Below are positions 1 through 7,507 of a DNA stretch of 64,000 bases, in pieces. The notes under the pieces were generated by a model. The model was given only the letters and a program-made list of their open reading frames with translations, was not told the origin of the DNA and ran no database searches. Position numbers and translations under genes: made by a program. The stretch lies in the NCBI RefSeq assembly GCF_900188445.1, contig NZ_FZOR01000005.1, positions 1-64,000 of the forward strand. Direction: 5' to 3'. The DNA comes from Actinomadura meyerae (GTDB taxonomy: Bacteria; Actinomycetota; Actinomycetes; Streptosporangiales; Streptosporangiaceae). Position 1 is the first letter of the stretch. Each line of letters starts with the position of its first letter.

Positions 1-78
1 ATCCGATGCCTCAAACGCTACGTCGCCCGCGAGCTCTACCAGATCATCACCACAAACGATCTTAGACTCGCCGCTTGA
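1..78 (+). CDS. IS110-family transposase, C-terminal end only
   Basis: The first 25 codons read as a transposase tail (Arg-Cys-Leu-Lys-Arg-Tyr-Val-Ala-Arg-Glu) of the kind that ends IS110/IS116/IS902 transposases, followed by TGA at 76-78. The rest of the gene lies outside the window, so it cannot be said whether the element is intact. IS110 elements move through a DEDD-type transposase and have no clear terminal inverted repeats, so the right end of the element cannot be placed from sequence; it probably lies shortly after the stop. Nothing coding is seen from 79 to 338. Confidence 0.6.
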   Translation: MRCLKRYVARELYQIITTNDLRLAA

Positions 79-338
79 CATCCATAAGAGCATCCTCGCT
101 GACCGGAAGCCCACGAGGTGGCTGGTCCTTCACGACCAGTGAACGTGACCGCTGCTCGATGCCTCTACCCCACCGATGGGCATCAGCAGCGAACGCCCCC
201 ACCAAGTGACGCACGGTGCCGCCTACGAATCCGCGGAGACGGCAAGGAGGCCCGAACGTCACGCCCCCGCCTCCATGCTGTCGCCGCCCAGCAAGGGCGT
301 CCCCGAGCGCGAGCCGCTCATGGCAGTTGGACCCGGTT

Positions 339-1022
339 TCATCGCGGAAGCGGGAGTTCTCCCGTGAGCACCTGGGCGATGACGGTGGCGACCTCCCCCG
401 CCGTCTCGTTGGACGGCGCCTGTGCCACCACTCGTGTTCCATCTCCGGGGAACCAGTGGCCGGGTATTTCGTGGGAGAGATACCAGCCCCAGGGACCGGG
501 ATCGTAGTCGCGCCACGGGGCTCCTGCGCCAGAGGAAGCGACTATGTCCTGGGCGACTCGGTCCGGGCGCCCGAGAGTGACGACCAGGGGTGCGTTGCCG
601 TCCTCACCCCACGCAGGCGTGGCGGGCAGGCGTGGCAGCACCATGTAGGCGGCGACAGCGCGGCTCTCGGCCATCGCTGGGCCCTCTAGTGCGGCGACCG
701 GCTCGTCGACGTGGTCGCAGACGAACTCCACCGCGGTAGTCAGCAGTGCGACTGGATCGACGATGGTTTCGTCGACGAAGTAGTTCTCCCCCGCGAAGCG
801 TTCGGTGAGGGCGTCCAGCAGCCGGGACGGCAGGGGGCCGTAGGCACGAGTGAAGGCGTCGGCGATGGCGTGTTCCTCGATCACCGTCTGGATGCCGCAC
901 AGTGCCTCGGCCGCCGTCTGCAGCACTGACGGTGTGTACAGATGGATCGGACTGCGGCGAGCCGCATCGACGATCTCCTCGTGGCAGTACTCGATGAGAC
1001 CCTCGTCGATCACTTCCGTCAT
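339..1022 (-). CDS. hypothetical protein
   Basis: A 227-residue protein I do not recognise. It has no signal peptide or membrane segment and is mildly acidic, with a Trp/Gly/Pro-rich stretch (about residues 160-190, WRDYDPGPWGWYL) near the C-terminus that looks like a folded core. The start at 1022 is chosen because GGAGG lies 5 bases upstream of ATG; a reading frame extends nine codons further upstream but without a ribosome site. It follows the truncated gene at 1056-1604 by about 30 bases on the same strand, so the two may once have been co-transcribed, or this gene may have been brought next to it by the event that cut off the other gene's 3' half. Confidence 0.6.
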   Translation of the reverse strand: MTEVIDEGLIEYCHEEIVDAARRSPIHLYTPSVLQTAAEALCGIQTVIEEHAIADAFTRAYGPLPSRLLDALTERFAGENYFVDETIVDPVALLTTAVEFVCDHVDEPVAALEGPAMAESRAVAAYMVLPRLPATPAWGEDGNAPLVVTLGRPDRVAQDIVASSGAGAPWRDYDPGPWGWYLSHEIPGHWFPGDGTRVVAQAPSNETAGEVATVIAQVLTGELPLPR

Positions 1023-1055
1023 GGGAACCTCCACGGGCGTCCGACACATCGCACA

Positions 1056-1604
1056 TCATGCTGTATCCGAACGCTCACAAGGCGTGTTATGGAGAAGTCT
1101 GCCGCCTCCGATACGTGCCGCGCCTCGGCCCCTCAGGGACCGCAGCCGTCGGTCCTTCGCATCGCTGTACGGATCGCGGTCGGCTCCCCGGCGTTCCACG
1201 AACAGCCCTGGCCGGTCCAACCGAACCCGCATGTTGCCGGTGGAGTCGTACCACCCTGCCCCGGCTGCGGCGAGCAGCTCGCGGGCGCGCGGGGACAGGT
1301 ACGGGGCCACCGCCAGACGTCCCAGGTCACCGGCCCCCGGTGTAGCGGTCTGCGCGTGACGGTCGAGTTGACGGAGGACCGCAGGGATATCACGAGGCTC
1401 GATGTTCGATTTGGTCTCTACGAGGATCCGGCCGCCGACCCTGTCGGGGGCTTGGACATCAAGGAGCAGGTCTGGACGCTCCTGTCCTCTCCCTTTCGGC
1501 TCGCGCACCACCCCCAAGTCCCAGCCTGGCGGCAACACAGAACGAAGCTCCCGCTCGAGCGCGCGCACGAGCTCCGTTCCACTAAGGGGCCTGTTCCGCT
1601 TCAC
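1056..1604 (-). CDS. C-terminally truncated DNA-binding/nuclease-like protein (AbiEi-like family)
   Basis: About 182 residues. The N-terminal half matches from memory an actinobacterial family of roughly 350 residues with a PD-(D/E)xK-like core followed by winged-helix domains. Here the motif-like pattern Pro-Asp-Leu-Leu-Leu-Asp then Val-Glu-Thr-Lys-Ser is visible, and the typical blocks 'VAPYLSPRARELL' and 'STGNMRVRLDRP' are intact. The similarity stops at 'RLRSLRGRGAARI'; the expected winged-helix half is missing and replaced by about 20 unrelated residues and a stop. The start is set at GTG 1604, which aligns with family starts; an upstream GTG at 1652 also exists. The gene is probably non-functional or encodes only the first domain. 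It lies head to head with the Phd-like gene. Confidence 0.55.
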   Translation of the reverse strand: MKRNRPLSGTELVRALERELRSVLPPGWDLGVVREPKGRGQERPDLLLDVQAPDRVGGRILVETKSNIEPRDIPAVLRQLDRHAQTATPGAGDLGRLAVAPYLSPRARELLAAAGAGWYDSTGNMRVRLDRPGLFVERRGADRDPYSDAKDRRLRSLRGRGAARIGGGRLLHNTPCERSDTA

Positions 1605-2022
1605 GTGGAACAGCCTGCGCTGCGGAACAGCGCACGGCCGGCTGCGCGTCACCCACCGCGACGGCCCTGACTTCTATCTCACGGCCGCCGAACGTGAGGA
1701 GCAGCGCGACGAGAGCCTGGCGACCGCGTCGCGGATCTTCCTAGCGCTCATGAGGCACGATCCGACCGCCCGAACTTTGGTGCCGACCATGTCGGACGTG
1801 TATCCCTGGGTGCGCCACCTGAGTGCCGAAGAGGTCCGCGGCTTCACCTTGGAACTGGTCGAGGCCCTGTCGGACGCGGCCGAACTCGATCTCGACACCA
1901 ACATCGGACAGGTCGTCACCGCCTGGCGCGCCACGGCCCGCATCAAGGCCGACCGAGCCGACCATGAGCAGGCAGTCCGGCCGACCTCCGGCGATTTCGG
2001 CCCGGTAGACGTCACGCCTTGA
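1591..2022 (+). CDS. Phd-like antitoxin-family protein, 5' end uncertain
   Basis: The product resembles a group of Streptomyces 'prevent-host-death' family proteins: an N-terminal 'RLRVTHRDGPDFYLT' strand pair like the Phd/YefM fold, then a helical C-terminal part rich in Asp/Glu and Leu. These usually act as DNA-binding antitoxins, but no toxin partner sits beside it. The family-like sequence begins near 1560, yet there is no ATG, GTG or TTG in frame between 1411 and 1680. Only CTG at 1591 is available close by; the ATG at 1402 would make the N-terminus antisense to the neighbouring gene. The 5' end may therefore be damaged. Confidence is in the frame, not in the start. Confidence 0.5.
   Translation: MFRFTWNSLRCGTAHGRLRVTHRDGPDFYLTAAEREEQRDESLATASRIFLALMRHDPTARTLVPTMSDVYPWVRHLSAEEVRGFTLELVEALSDAAELDLDTNIGQVVTAWRATARIKADRADHEQAVRPTSGDFGPVDVTP
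1598..1611. promoter_or_regulatory. parS-like 14-mer
   Basis: GCTTCACGTGGAAC differs from the conserved actinobacterial ParB site GTTTCACGTGAAAC at two of 14 positions, with the central CACGTG intact. It overlaps the likely start of the truncated minus-strand gene. A chance match is possible; no replication-origin genes are near. Confidence 0.25.
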
Positions 2023-2169
2023 GCCCCGGACGAGGCGGCCGGGTCACCGTCCCGGAACCCGCCGACGGGCCCGAGTCCTGGTGTTGACTTATGGGGCACA
2101 GCGCTTGGACGGCCGCTTCCGGTGCAGGGGCTCCGGGGACGTGCCGCGTCCGGCAGCAGGGCTGTCGCG

Positions 2170-2589
2170 TCAAGGCTCTTTCGGATAGAAGTCCGGGTCG
2201 TCCTCGTTGGGGGTGGTCGGTGCGTACTGCCGCAGTTCGCCGTCCCTCAGCATCCACACCCTGAAGAACGACTCTTCCTGGTCCATCACGAAGACCTGCA
2301 GCGAATTGGGGTACCGCCAGGGCATCTGCGCGATGTGGTCCAGGATCGCGTTCACATCGGCATGGTTGAGCGCGCCGGCCCACACCTCACACTCCGGGTA
2401 TTTCCATCCACCCCAGGCCGTGTCCTGGCCAGTGGTCTCACGCAGATATCCCACTCCACGCGGAGGCTTATCCGCGCCCCGCGGGGTTTCCCCACGCAGC
2501 CAATCGCTCAGCGACTCCACAAGCGGACGGTCTTCCATGTCTATCGACACCATCACGTTGGCCACCCAGCTCACGGAGCGATTCTGCAC
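2170..2589 (-). CDS. hypothetical protein, conserved in actinomycetes
   Basis: A 139-residue soluble protein. I recognise the pattern 'WVANVMVSIDMED... WGGWKYPECEVWAGALNHAD... LQVFVMDQEESFFRVWM' from small uncharacterised Streptomyces-type proteins; no function is known to me. It is Trp-rich and acidic at the C-terminus (EDDPDFYPKEP). The start is GTG at 2589; family members usually begin just before 'WVANVM', so GTG at 2574 is a good alternative. It stands alone, with a 147-base gap to the Phd-like gene. Confidence 0.6.
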   Translation of the reverse strand: MQNRSVSWVANVMVSIDMEDRPLVESLSDWLRGETPRGADKPPRGVGYLRETTGQDTAWGGWKYPECEVWAGALNHADVNAILDHIAQMPWRYPNSLQVFVMDQEESFFRVWMLRDGELRQYAPTTPNEDDPDFYPKEP

Positions 2590-3051
2590 TCCGCGCCCGC
2601 CGGAGCGACACTGTTTTTCAGTAGGTCAGCCGGCAGCGGGCGGGTCACGCTACGAGGACGACCGCAATGAATAGGGGGCTGGCGCCCACTCCCAAGCAGG
2701 CCGCCGGCCCCGTTGATCAGGCCATCGCCCACTGGCGCCGGACATCGCGCCGTATCCCCGATGGCCACGGTCGCCATCAGCAGCACTCCGATCAGCTGCA
2801 CCAGCACCGAAAGTACAGCCGCGCCTACCGCACTGATGTCGCTGAGCCTGTCCTGATCACGCGCGCTCCCGTGATCCGAGCCGGTTGGACGGTGAACACT
2901 CCGACCCCGCCCGGCACCGTGCCGTCAGGGTCGGCGTCGACCACGGTGAGGGCGGCGGACGCCGTGCAGTCGGCGATCGTGAGGGTGGGGCGGTGTGGTC
3001 GGCTGGACGTCCTGCCCCTTGTGCTCGGCCACGATCCGGGAGGATGCGGGG
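2590..3051. other. intergenic stretch without a supported gene
   Basis: No frame here has both a start with a ribosome site and a recognisable product. Two minus-strand stretches look protein-like and could be gene remnants: a hydrophobic segment around 2730-2830 (reading 'VLVQLIGVLLMATVAIG', like a membrane helix) and a Val/Thr/Asp-rich segment around 2890-3000. Neither can be joined to a full gene. Confidence 0.4.
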
Positions 3052-3762
3052 GTGGTTCTTGACGCCATCGATGCTGTGAACTGGGCGGCGATGCCCAATC
3101 CGACGTGGCATGAGTGCGATGAGCCGGAGCATGTTGCTCACGGGTTGCGGCTGCTGGCGACTTCCACAACCGTGCACCAGATCGGCGACGCGGCGGCGCT
3201 CCTCGCCGGGGGCGGCTTCATCAGCTCTCATGCGGGGATGGTGTTTCCCGCCGCCTTCGCGGCGACCCCGATCCTGTTGGACCTCGTCGAACACGGTCAG
3301 CGGCCACGTATCAAGGACGCGGCCCTCGGGCTCCTGGATGAAGCACTGAGGTATTTCCCCACCGCCGGCCACAATCGCGTGGACACGTCTTACGGCACTG
3401 GCGTTCCGCTCTGCTGCGCCATAGCGCGGTGCATTCGTGGCCGTCGAGATGCCCTCGTCCAATATGGACACCGAGGCAAGGGCCTCTTGGCTGAGGCGGA
3501 CCTCCACTGGCGGCTGACCATTGAGGAGATCGATGACACCATGACCGCCCTTGCCGTTCTCGAAGGCGCGCCCTTTGAGCTCCCGAGGGAGGCGGAACTG
3601 CACAGCGTGCCAGGCGTATCGCCTGGGGCGACGGTTTATATCGACGCCCTGACCGCCGATGCCTCCGGTGCTGCGTTCATCCGGCTCAGGCGACCGCCAT
3701 CGGTCATCATGTCCAGTGGTTCCGTCCTCTGCCCGGCCGAATGCGGCCTGCGGGAGCACTGA
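3052..3762 (+). CDS. hypothetical protein, HEAT-like actinobacterial family
   Basis: A 236-residue protein starting 'VLDAIDAVNW', which resembles a Streptomyces family of uncharacterised helical-repeat proteins that begin the same way and contain 'AAFAATPILLDLVE'-type helices. The GTG start at 3052 is supported by GGGAGG eight bases upstream; the frame is open further upstream but without a site. The last 50 residues look less regular, and the end may have shifted frame relative to relatives. No signal peptide or membrane segment. It is followed after 43 bases by the LLM oxidoreductase gene on the same strand. Function unknown. Confidence 0.6.
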   Translation: MVLDAIDAVNWAAMPNPTWHECDEPEHVAHGLRLLATSTTVHQIGDAAALLAGGGFISSHAGMVFPAAFAATPILLDLVEHGQRPRIKDAALGLLDEALRYFPTAGHNRVDTSYGTGVPLCCAIARCIRGRRDALVQYGHRGKGLLAEADLHWRLTIEEIDDTMTALAVLEGAPFELPREAELHSVPGVSPGATVYIDALTADASGAAFIRLRRPPSVIMSSGSVLCPAECGLREH

Positions 3763-3805
3763 GTTCGGCACCGGCCCCATACCTCTCACTGGACTGGACG
3801 GAACG

Positions 3806-4636
3806 ATGAGCGATTCGACCGCAAGCGCTGGAGTCCGGCCCTTTCGGTTCGGGGTTGTGGCTCCGGTCATGACGGATCTGCCCGCATGGCGGGAGCAGGT
3901 GCGGCGTATCGCCGACAGCGGGTACTCCACGCTACTGATGCCGGACGTCCCGCAATGGCAGCCCGCGCCCGCCCCCACGCTGGCCGTCGCGGCCACCATC
4001 ACCGATCTGCGTGTGGGCACCTGGGTGTACGCCTCGCCGCTGCGTCCGGCTTGGAGCACCGCGTGGGAGGCGCACTCGCTGTCGGTGCTGACCGAGGGGC
4101 GATTCGAGTTGGGCATCGGTAGCGGCAGGCCTGGCATCGAGGACGAGCTCCGCGCGCGCGGGCTGCCCGTCCTGGCGCCTGGGGAGCGGCTGGCCCAGGT
4201 GGGCGAGACCGTGACGGCGCTGCGCGAACTCGACGGTCCCGGCCTGCACACGCCGGTGGTGATGGCCGTGCGCGGGCCGAAGGCCCAGGCCATGGCGGCC
4301 GGCCTCGCGGACACGGTCGCCTTCGCGATCATGCCGGGCGACGATCGGGCCACCATCGCGCAGGCGGTCAACGGCTTCCGGGCCGTCCATGACGTCGAAC
4401 TCGCGCAGCATGTGGCCGTGGTCGGCGACTCCGTCGCGCCGTTCATGGCGTCCCCCGACACCGATCCCGCCGCGCTGCGCACCGCGGACTCGCTGGCGAT
4501 CCTGCCGGACGATTCCGCGGCGGCCGCCGAAGAGATCCGGCGGCGGCGCGAGGAGCTCGGCTTCTCCTACTTCGTGTTCGGTGCCGATTCCGCCGCGGTG
4601 CTCGCCCCGGTCGTGGCCGAGCTGGCCGGGCAGTAG
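3806..4636 (+). CDS. LLM-class flavin-dependent oxidoreductase
   Basis: A 276-residue luciferase-like monooxygenase family protein. Typical segments are 'FRFGVVAPV' at the N-terminus, 'RVGTWVYASPLRP', and 'EGRFELGIGSGRPGIEDELRARG', the family's phosphate/flavin-binding region; the C-terminus has the expected 'LGFSYFVFG'. Actinobacterial members use FMN or F420; which one cannot be told here. It is slightly shorter than many members (about 300). ATG at 3806 is preceded by GGACGGAA. It is convergent with the aldehyde dehydrogenase gene, three bases apart, and may belong functionally to the catabolic island as an extra oxidative step, but nothing in the sequence proves that. Confidence 0.85.
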   Translation: MSDSTASAGVRPFRFGVVAPVMTDLPAWREQVRRIADSGYSTLLMPDVPQWQPAPAPTLAVAATITDLRVGTWVYASPLRPAWSTAWEAHSLSVLTEGRFELGIGSGRPGIEDELRARGLPVLAPGERLAQVGETVTALRELDGPGLHTPVVMAVRGPKAQAMAAGLADTVAFAIMPGDDRATIAQAVNGFRAVHDVELAQHVAVVGDSVAPFMASPDTDPAALRTADSLAILPDDSAAAAEEIRRRREELGFSYFVFGADSAAVLAPVVAELAGQ

Positions 4637-4639
4637 CCG

Positions 4640-5989
4640 TTACGGCAGGCCCGTGTACGGAGGGAAGAAGGTGTCGATCGCGTCGCCTTCGCCGCGTGTG
4701 ACGACTCCTCGCTGGTTCGAGAACTCGCGGAAGCCTTCGATGCCGCGGTGCAGGCCGTAGCCGCTGGTGCCGGTGCCGCCGAAGCCCAGGGACGGCAGGA
4801 CGCCCTGGACGGCGCAGGTGTTGACGCAGGCTCCGCCCGAGATCGTGTTGTTGAGGACGTGCCGGGCGACGGCCTCGTCGGGGGTGAAGACGTAGAGGGC
4901 GAGGGGGCGGTCTCCCCCGTTGACGTAGGCGATGGCGTTGTCGAGCCTGGTGTAGGTCTTGACGGGGAGGATGGGGCCGAAGATCTCCTCGCGCATGATC
5001 TGCAGGTCGTCGTCGGGGTCGATGACCAGGGTGAGCGGGATGCGGCGGGTGGCGCGGTCGGGGGCGGCCCCGGGTTCGAGGGTGATGATCTCGTGGCCGC
5101 CGGCCTTCGCCTCGTCCAGCATGGCCAGCAGGCGGTCCAGGTGGCGGTCGGTGATGATGCCCGTGCAGTCCGGGGACGCGGAGTAGCCGGCGGAGACGTG
5201 GGCTCGGGCGAGGTCGATGAAGTCGGTGAGCCGGGCCGCCGGGACGAGGCAGTAGTCGGGGGCGATGCAGACCTGCCCGCTCTTGACCGCCTTGTTCCCG
5301 ATGATCTGGGCGACGGTCTCGGCGTCCACGGTGTGGACGATGGCCGGGTTCTTGCCGCCGAGTTCCAGGGTGAGGGGTGTGAGGTTGCGGGCGGCGGCCA
5401 TGGCGACCTCGCGGCCCACGGCGGAGTTGCCGGTGTAGAGGAGGTGGTCCCAGGGCAGCGTCGGGAACTCCTTGGCCAGGTCGAGGCCGCCGCACACGAC
5501 GGTGACGTGGTCGGGGTCGAAGGTCTCGTCGACCAGTTCGCGCAGGAGGTCGGCGCAGGTGGGGGCGAGCTCGGACGGTTTGATGATCACGCGGTTGCCG
5601 GCGGCGAGCATGTCGGCGAGCGGGCCGAGGGAGAGCAGGAACGGGAAGTTCCAGGGGGAGATGACGCCGAGCACGCCTTTGGGCTGGTATTCGATGGCGG
5701 CGGTGGCGCCGCCGAAGAAGGCGGGGTCGACGTGGCGCCGCTGCGGGGCCGTCCAGGCGGGGAGCTGCTCGGCGGCGTAGGCGGCCTGGCCGGCGACGCC
5801 GAACACCTCGGTCAGGGCGGTGAGCTGCTCGGGGTGGACGGCGAAGTCCTCCGCCATCGCCTGCTCGATGCGGGGGCGGGCCAGCATGACCATCGCCGCG
5901 AGCCGGCCGAGGTGCTCGCGGCGTTCGTCCAGGGTGGGGGTGCGGGCGGCGCGGCGCTGGGCGTCGAAGAGAGCGCGCAGGTCAGCCAT
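4640..5989 (-). CDS. aldehyde dehydrogenase (coniferyl-aldehyde-type)
   Basis: A 449-residue NAD(P)-dependent aldehyde dehydrogenase oxidising an aldehyde to a carboxylic acid. The residues of the family are present: Asn114 in 'SPWNFPF', Lys137 in 'IIKPSE', Glu209 in 'LTLELGGKNP' and catalytic Cys241 in 'SGQVCIAPDY'. The short N-terminus and 'GQVCIAPDY' are like the coniferyl aldehyde dehydrogenase group rather than betaine aldehyde types. It is the last gene of a seven-gene minus-strand operon, starting six bases after the GMC oxidoreductase stop, so the likely job is to oxidise the aldehyde made by that enzyme. Confidence 0.92.
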   Translation of the reverse strand: MADLRALFDAQRRAARTPTLDERREHLGRLAAMVMLARPRIEQAMAEDFAVHPEQLTALTEVFGVAGQAAYAAEQLPAWTAPQRRHVDPAFFGGATAAIEYQPKGVLGVISPWNFPFLLSLGPLADMLAAGNRVIIKPSELAPTCADLLRELVDETFDPDHVTVVCGGLDLAKEFPTLPWDHLLYTGNSAVGREVAMAAARNLTPLTLELGGKNPAIVHTVDAETVAQIIGNKAVKSGQVCIAPDYCLVPAARLTDFIDLARAHVSAGYSASPDCTGIITDRHLDRLLAMLDEAKAGGHEIITLEPGAAPDRATRRIPLTLVIDPDDDLQIMREEIFGPILPVKTYTRLDNAIAYVNGGDRPLALYVFTPDEAVARHVLNNTISGGACVNTCAVQGVLPSLGFGGTGTSGYGLHRGIEGFREFSNQRGVVTRGEGDAIDTFFPPYTGLP

Positions 5990-5995
5990 GGTCGT

Positions 5996-7507
5996 CTACT
6001 TTCGTGAGGATCGGGCGCTCTTGATCAGGTCGACGCCGCGCCACGCGATCATCAGCGTGGCGGCGTTGGTGTTCGCCGAGGGGATCTCCGGGATGACCGA
6101 CGCGTCGATCACGCGGAGGTTGGCCGTGCCGCGCACGCGCAGGGACGGGTCCACGACCTCGCCCATGCGGCAGGTGCCGACGGGGTGGAACCAGGTGTTG
6201 ACCGTCCGGGCGACATAGGCGCGCAGGTCGTCGGTGTCCGGCCCGGGGAGGAGCTCCGTGCCGGTCCAGTCATGCAGGCCCGCGCCACGCACCAGCTCGC
6301 GCGAGACCTCGATGGCGCGGACGAGCGCGTCCCTGTCGTCCGGCGACTCCAGGTAGTTCGGGTCGATCAGCGGCTCGTCGGACGGGTCCGCCGAGCGGAG
6401 CCGGAGGCTGCCGCGGCTGCGCGGCCGGAGCAGGCACGGATAGAGGCTGTAGGCGGCGTCGAGGGAGACGGTGCCCTCGGCGGTGAGCGCGACGCTCAGC
6501 ACGCCGAACTGCAGGTCGGGTGAGTCGAGCCCGGGGTCGGAGCGGCAGAACAGGCCGACCTCGCTGTGCTGGTGCCGGCTGAGCGGGACGGGCCGCCGGG
6601 CCTCCCAGGTCAGCGGGACGCCGAGGTGGTCGTGCAGGTTGCGTCCGACGCCGGGCAGGTCGAGCAGGCAGTCGACGCCCGCCTCGGCCAGTTCCGCGGA
6701 CGGGCCGATGCCCGACAGCAGCAGGAGTTTGGGCGACTCGACGGTCCCGCCCGACACGATGGCCTCGGCGTCGACACCGGCGGTCAGGATCCGGCCGTCG
6801 CGCTCGTACTCGACGCCGGTGACCCGGCCGGTCCGGTCGAGGACGAGGCGGCGCGCGCGGGCCTGCGTCACCACCGTGAGGTTGGGCCGCTCCAGTGCCG
6901 GACGCAGGAACGCGTCCCCGCTGCTACAGCGGCGTCCGGCGACGGCCGTGAGCTGGTTCCAGCCCGCCCCGGCGGCCGAGGCGCCGTTGAAGTCGTCGTT
7001 GTACGGGTGGCCCGCCTCCAGTGCCGATTCGAGGAAGCCTTCGGCGTGCGGGCTGTGGTCGTCGGGGATCCTGACCTTCAGCGGCCCGCCGGTTCCCCGG
7101 TAGCGGGGGTCGCCGCCGGGGAAGTCCTCCAGGTCGCGGAAGGCCGGGAGGACGTCCTCATAGGCCCAGCCCTCGTTGCCCAGCCGCGCCCAGCCGTCAT
7201 AGTCGCTCCGGGCGCCGCGCATGTAGACCATCGAGTTGATCGAGCTGGAGCCGCCGAGCACCCGGCCGCGCGGCCAGGGGATCCGCCGGCCGCCGGCGTG
7301 GTGCTGCGGCGCGGTGCGGTAGTTCCAGTCCGCGTCGCCGCCGAGGTTCTCGGCCCAGCGGACGCTGTCCCGGATCTCCGGCCGGTCATCGGGGCCGCCG
7401 GCCTCCAGCAGCAGCACTGTGGCATCGGTGCCGGCGGACAGCCGGTCGGCCAGCACGCAGCCGGCCGAGCCCGCCCCGACGATCACGTAGTCGTAAGCGT
7501 CACGCAT
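5996..7507 (-). CDS. GMC family FAD-dependent oxidoreductase
   Basis: A 503-residue glucose-methanol-choline oxidoreductase that oxidises a primary or secondary alcohol. The ADP-binding motif GAGSAG is at residues 11-16, the GMC signature 'GGSSSINSMVYMRGARSDYD' near 80-100, and the catalytic His lies in 'WFHPVGTCRMG' near the C-terminus, followed by 'NTNAATLMIA'. ATG at 7507 overlaps the stop of the upstream hydantoinase B gene by eight bases, so translation is probably coupled. The choline-dehydrogenase-like length and the next gene (aldehyde dehydrogenase) suggest an alcohol-to-acid pair; the substrate is unknown. Confidence 0.92.
   Translation of the reverse strand: MRDAYDYVIVGAGSAGCVLADRLSAGTDATVLLLEAGGPDDRPEIRDSVRWAENLGGDADWNYRTAPQHHAGGRRIPWPRGRVLGGSSSINSMVYMRGARSDYDGWARLGNEGWAYEDVLPAFRDLEDFPGGDPRYRGTGGPLKVRIPDDHSPHAEGFLESALEAGHPYNDDFNGASAAGAGWNQLTAVAGRRCSSGDAFLRPALERPNLTVVTQARARRLVLDRTGRVTGVEYERDGRILTAGVDAEAIVSGGTVESPKLLLLSGIGPSAELAEAGVDCLLDLPGVGRNLHDHLGVPLTWEARRPVPLSRHQHSEVGLFCRSDPGLDSPDLQFGVLSVALTAEGTVSLDAAYSLYPCLLRPRSRGSLRLRSADPSDEPLIDPNYLESPDDRDALVRAIEVSRELVRGAGLHDWTGTELLPGPDTDDLRAYVARTVNTWFHPVGTCRMGEVVDPSLRVRGTANLRVIDASVIPEIPSANTNAATLMIAWRGVDLIKSARSSRK

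Noticed and set aside
2857..4482. Long minus-strand reading frame opposite the HEAT-like and LLM genes
   Set aside because: It overlaps two supported plus-strand genes with ribosome sites and family matches, has an Arg/Ser/Pro-rich product and shows no domain.
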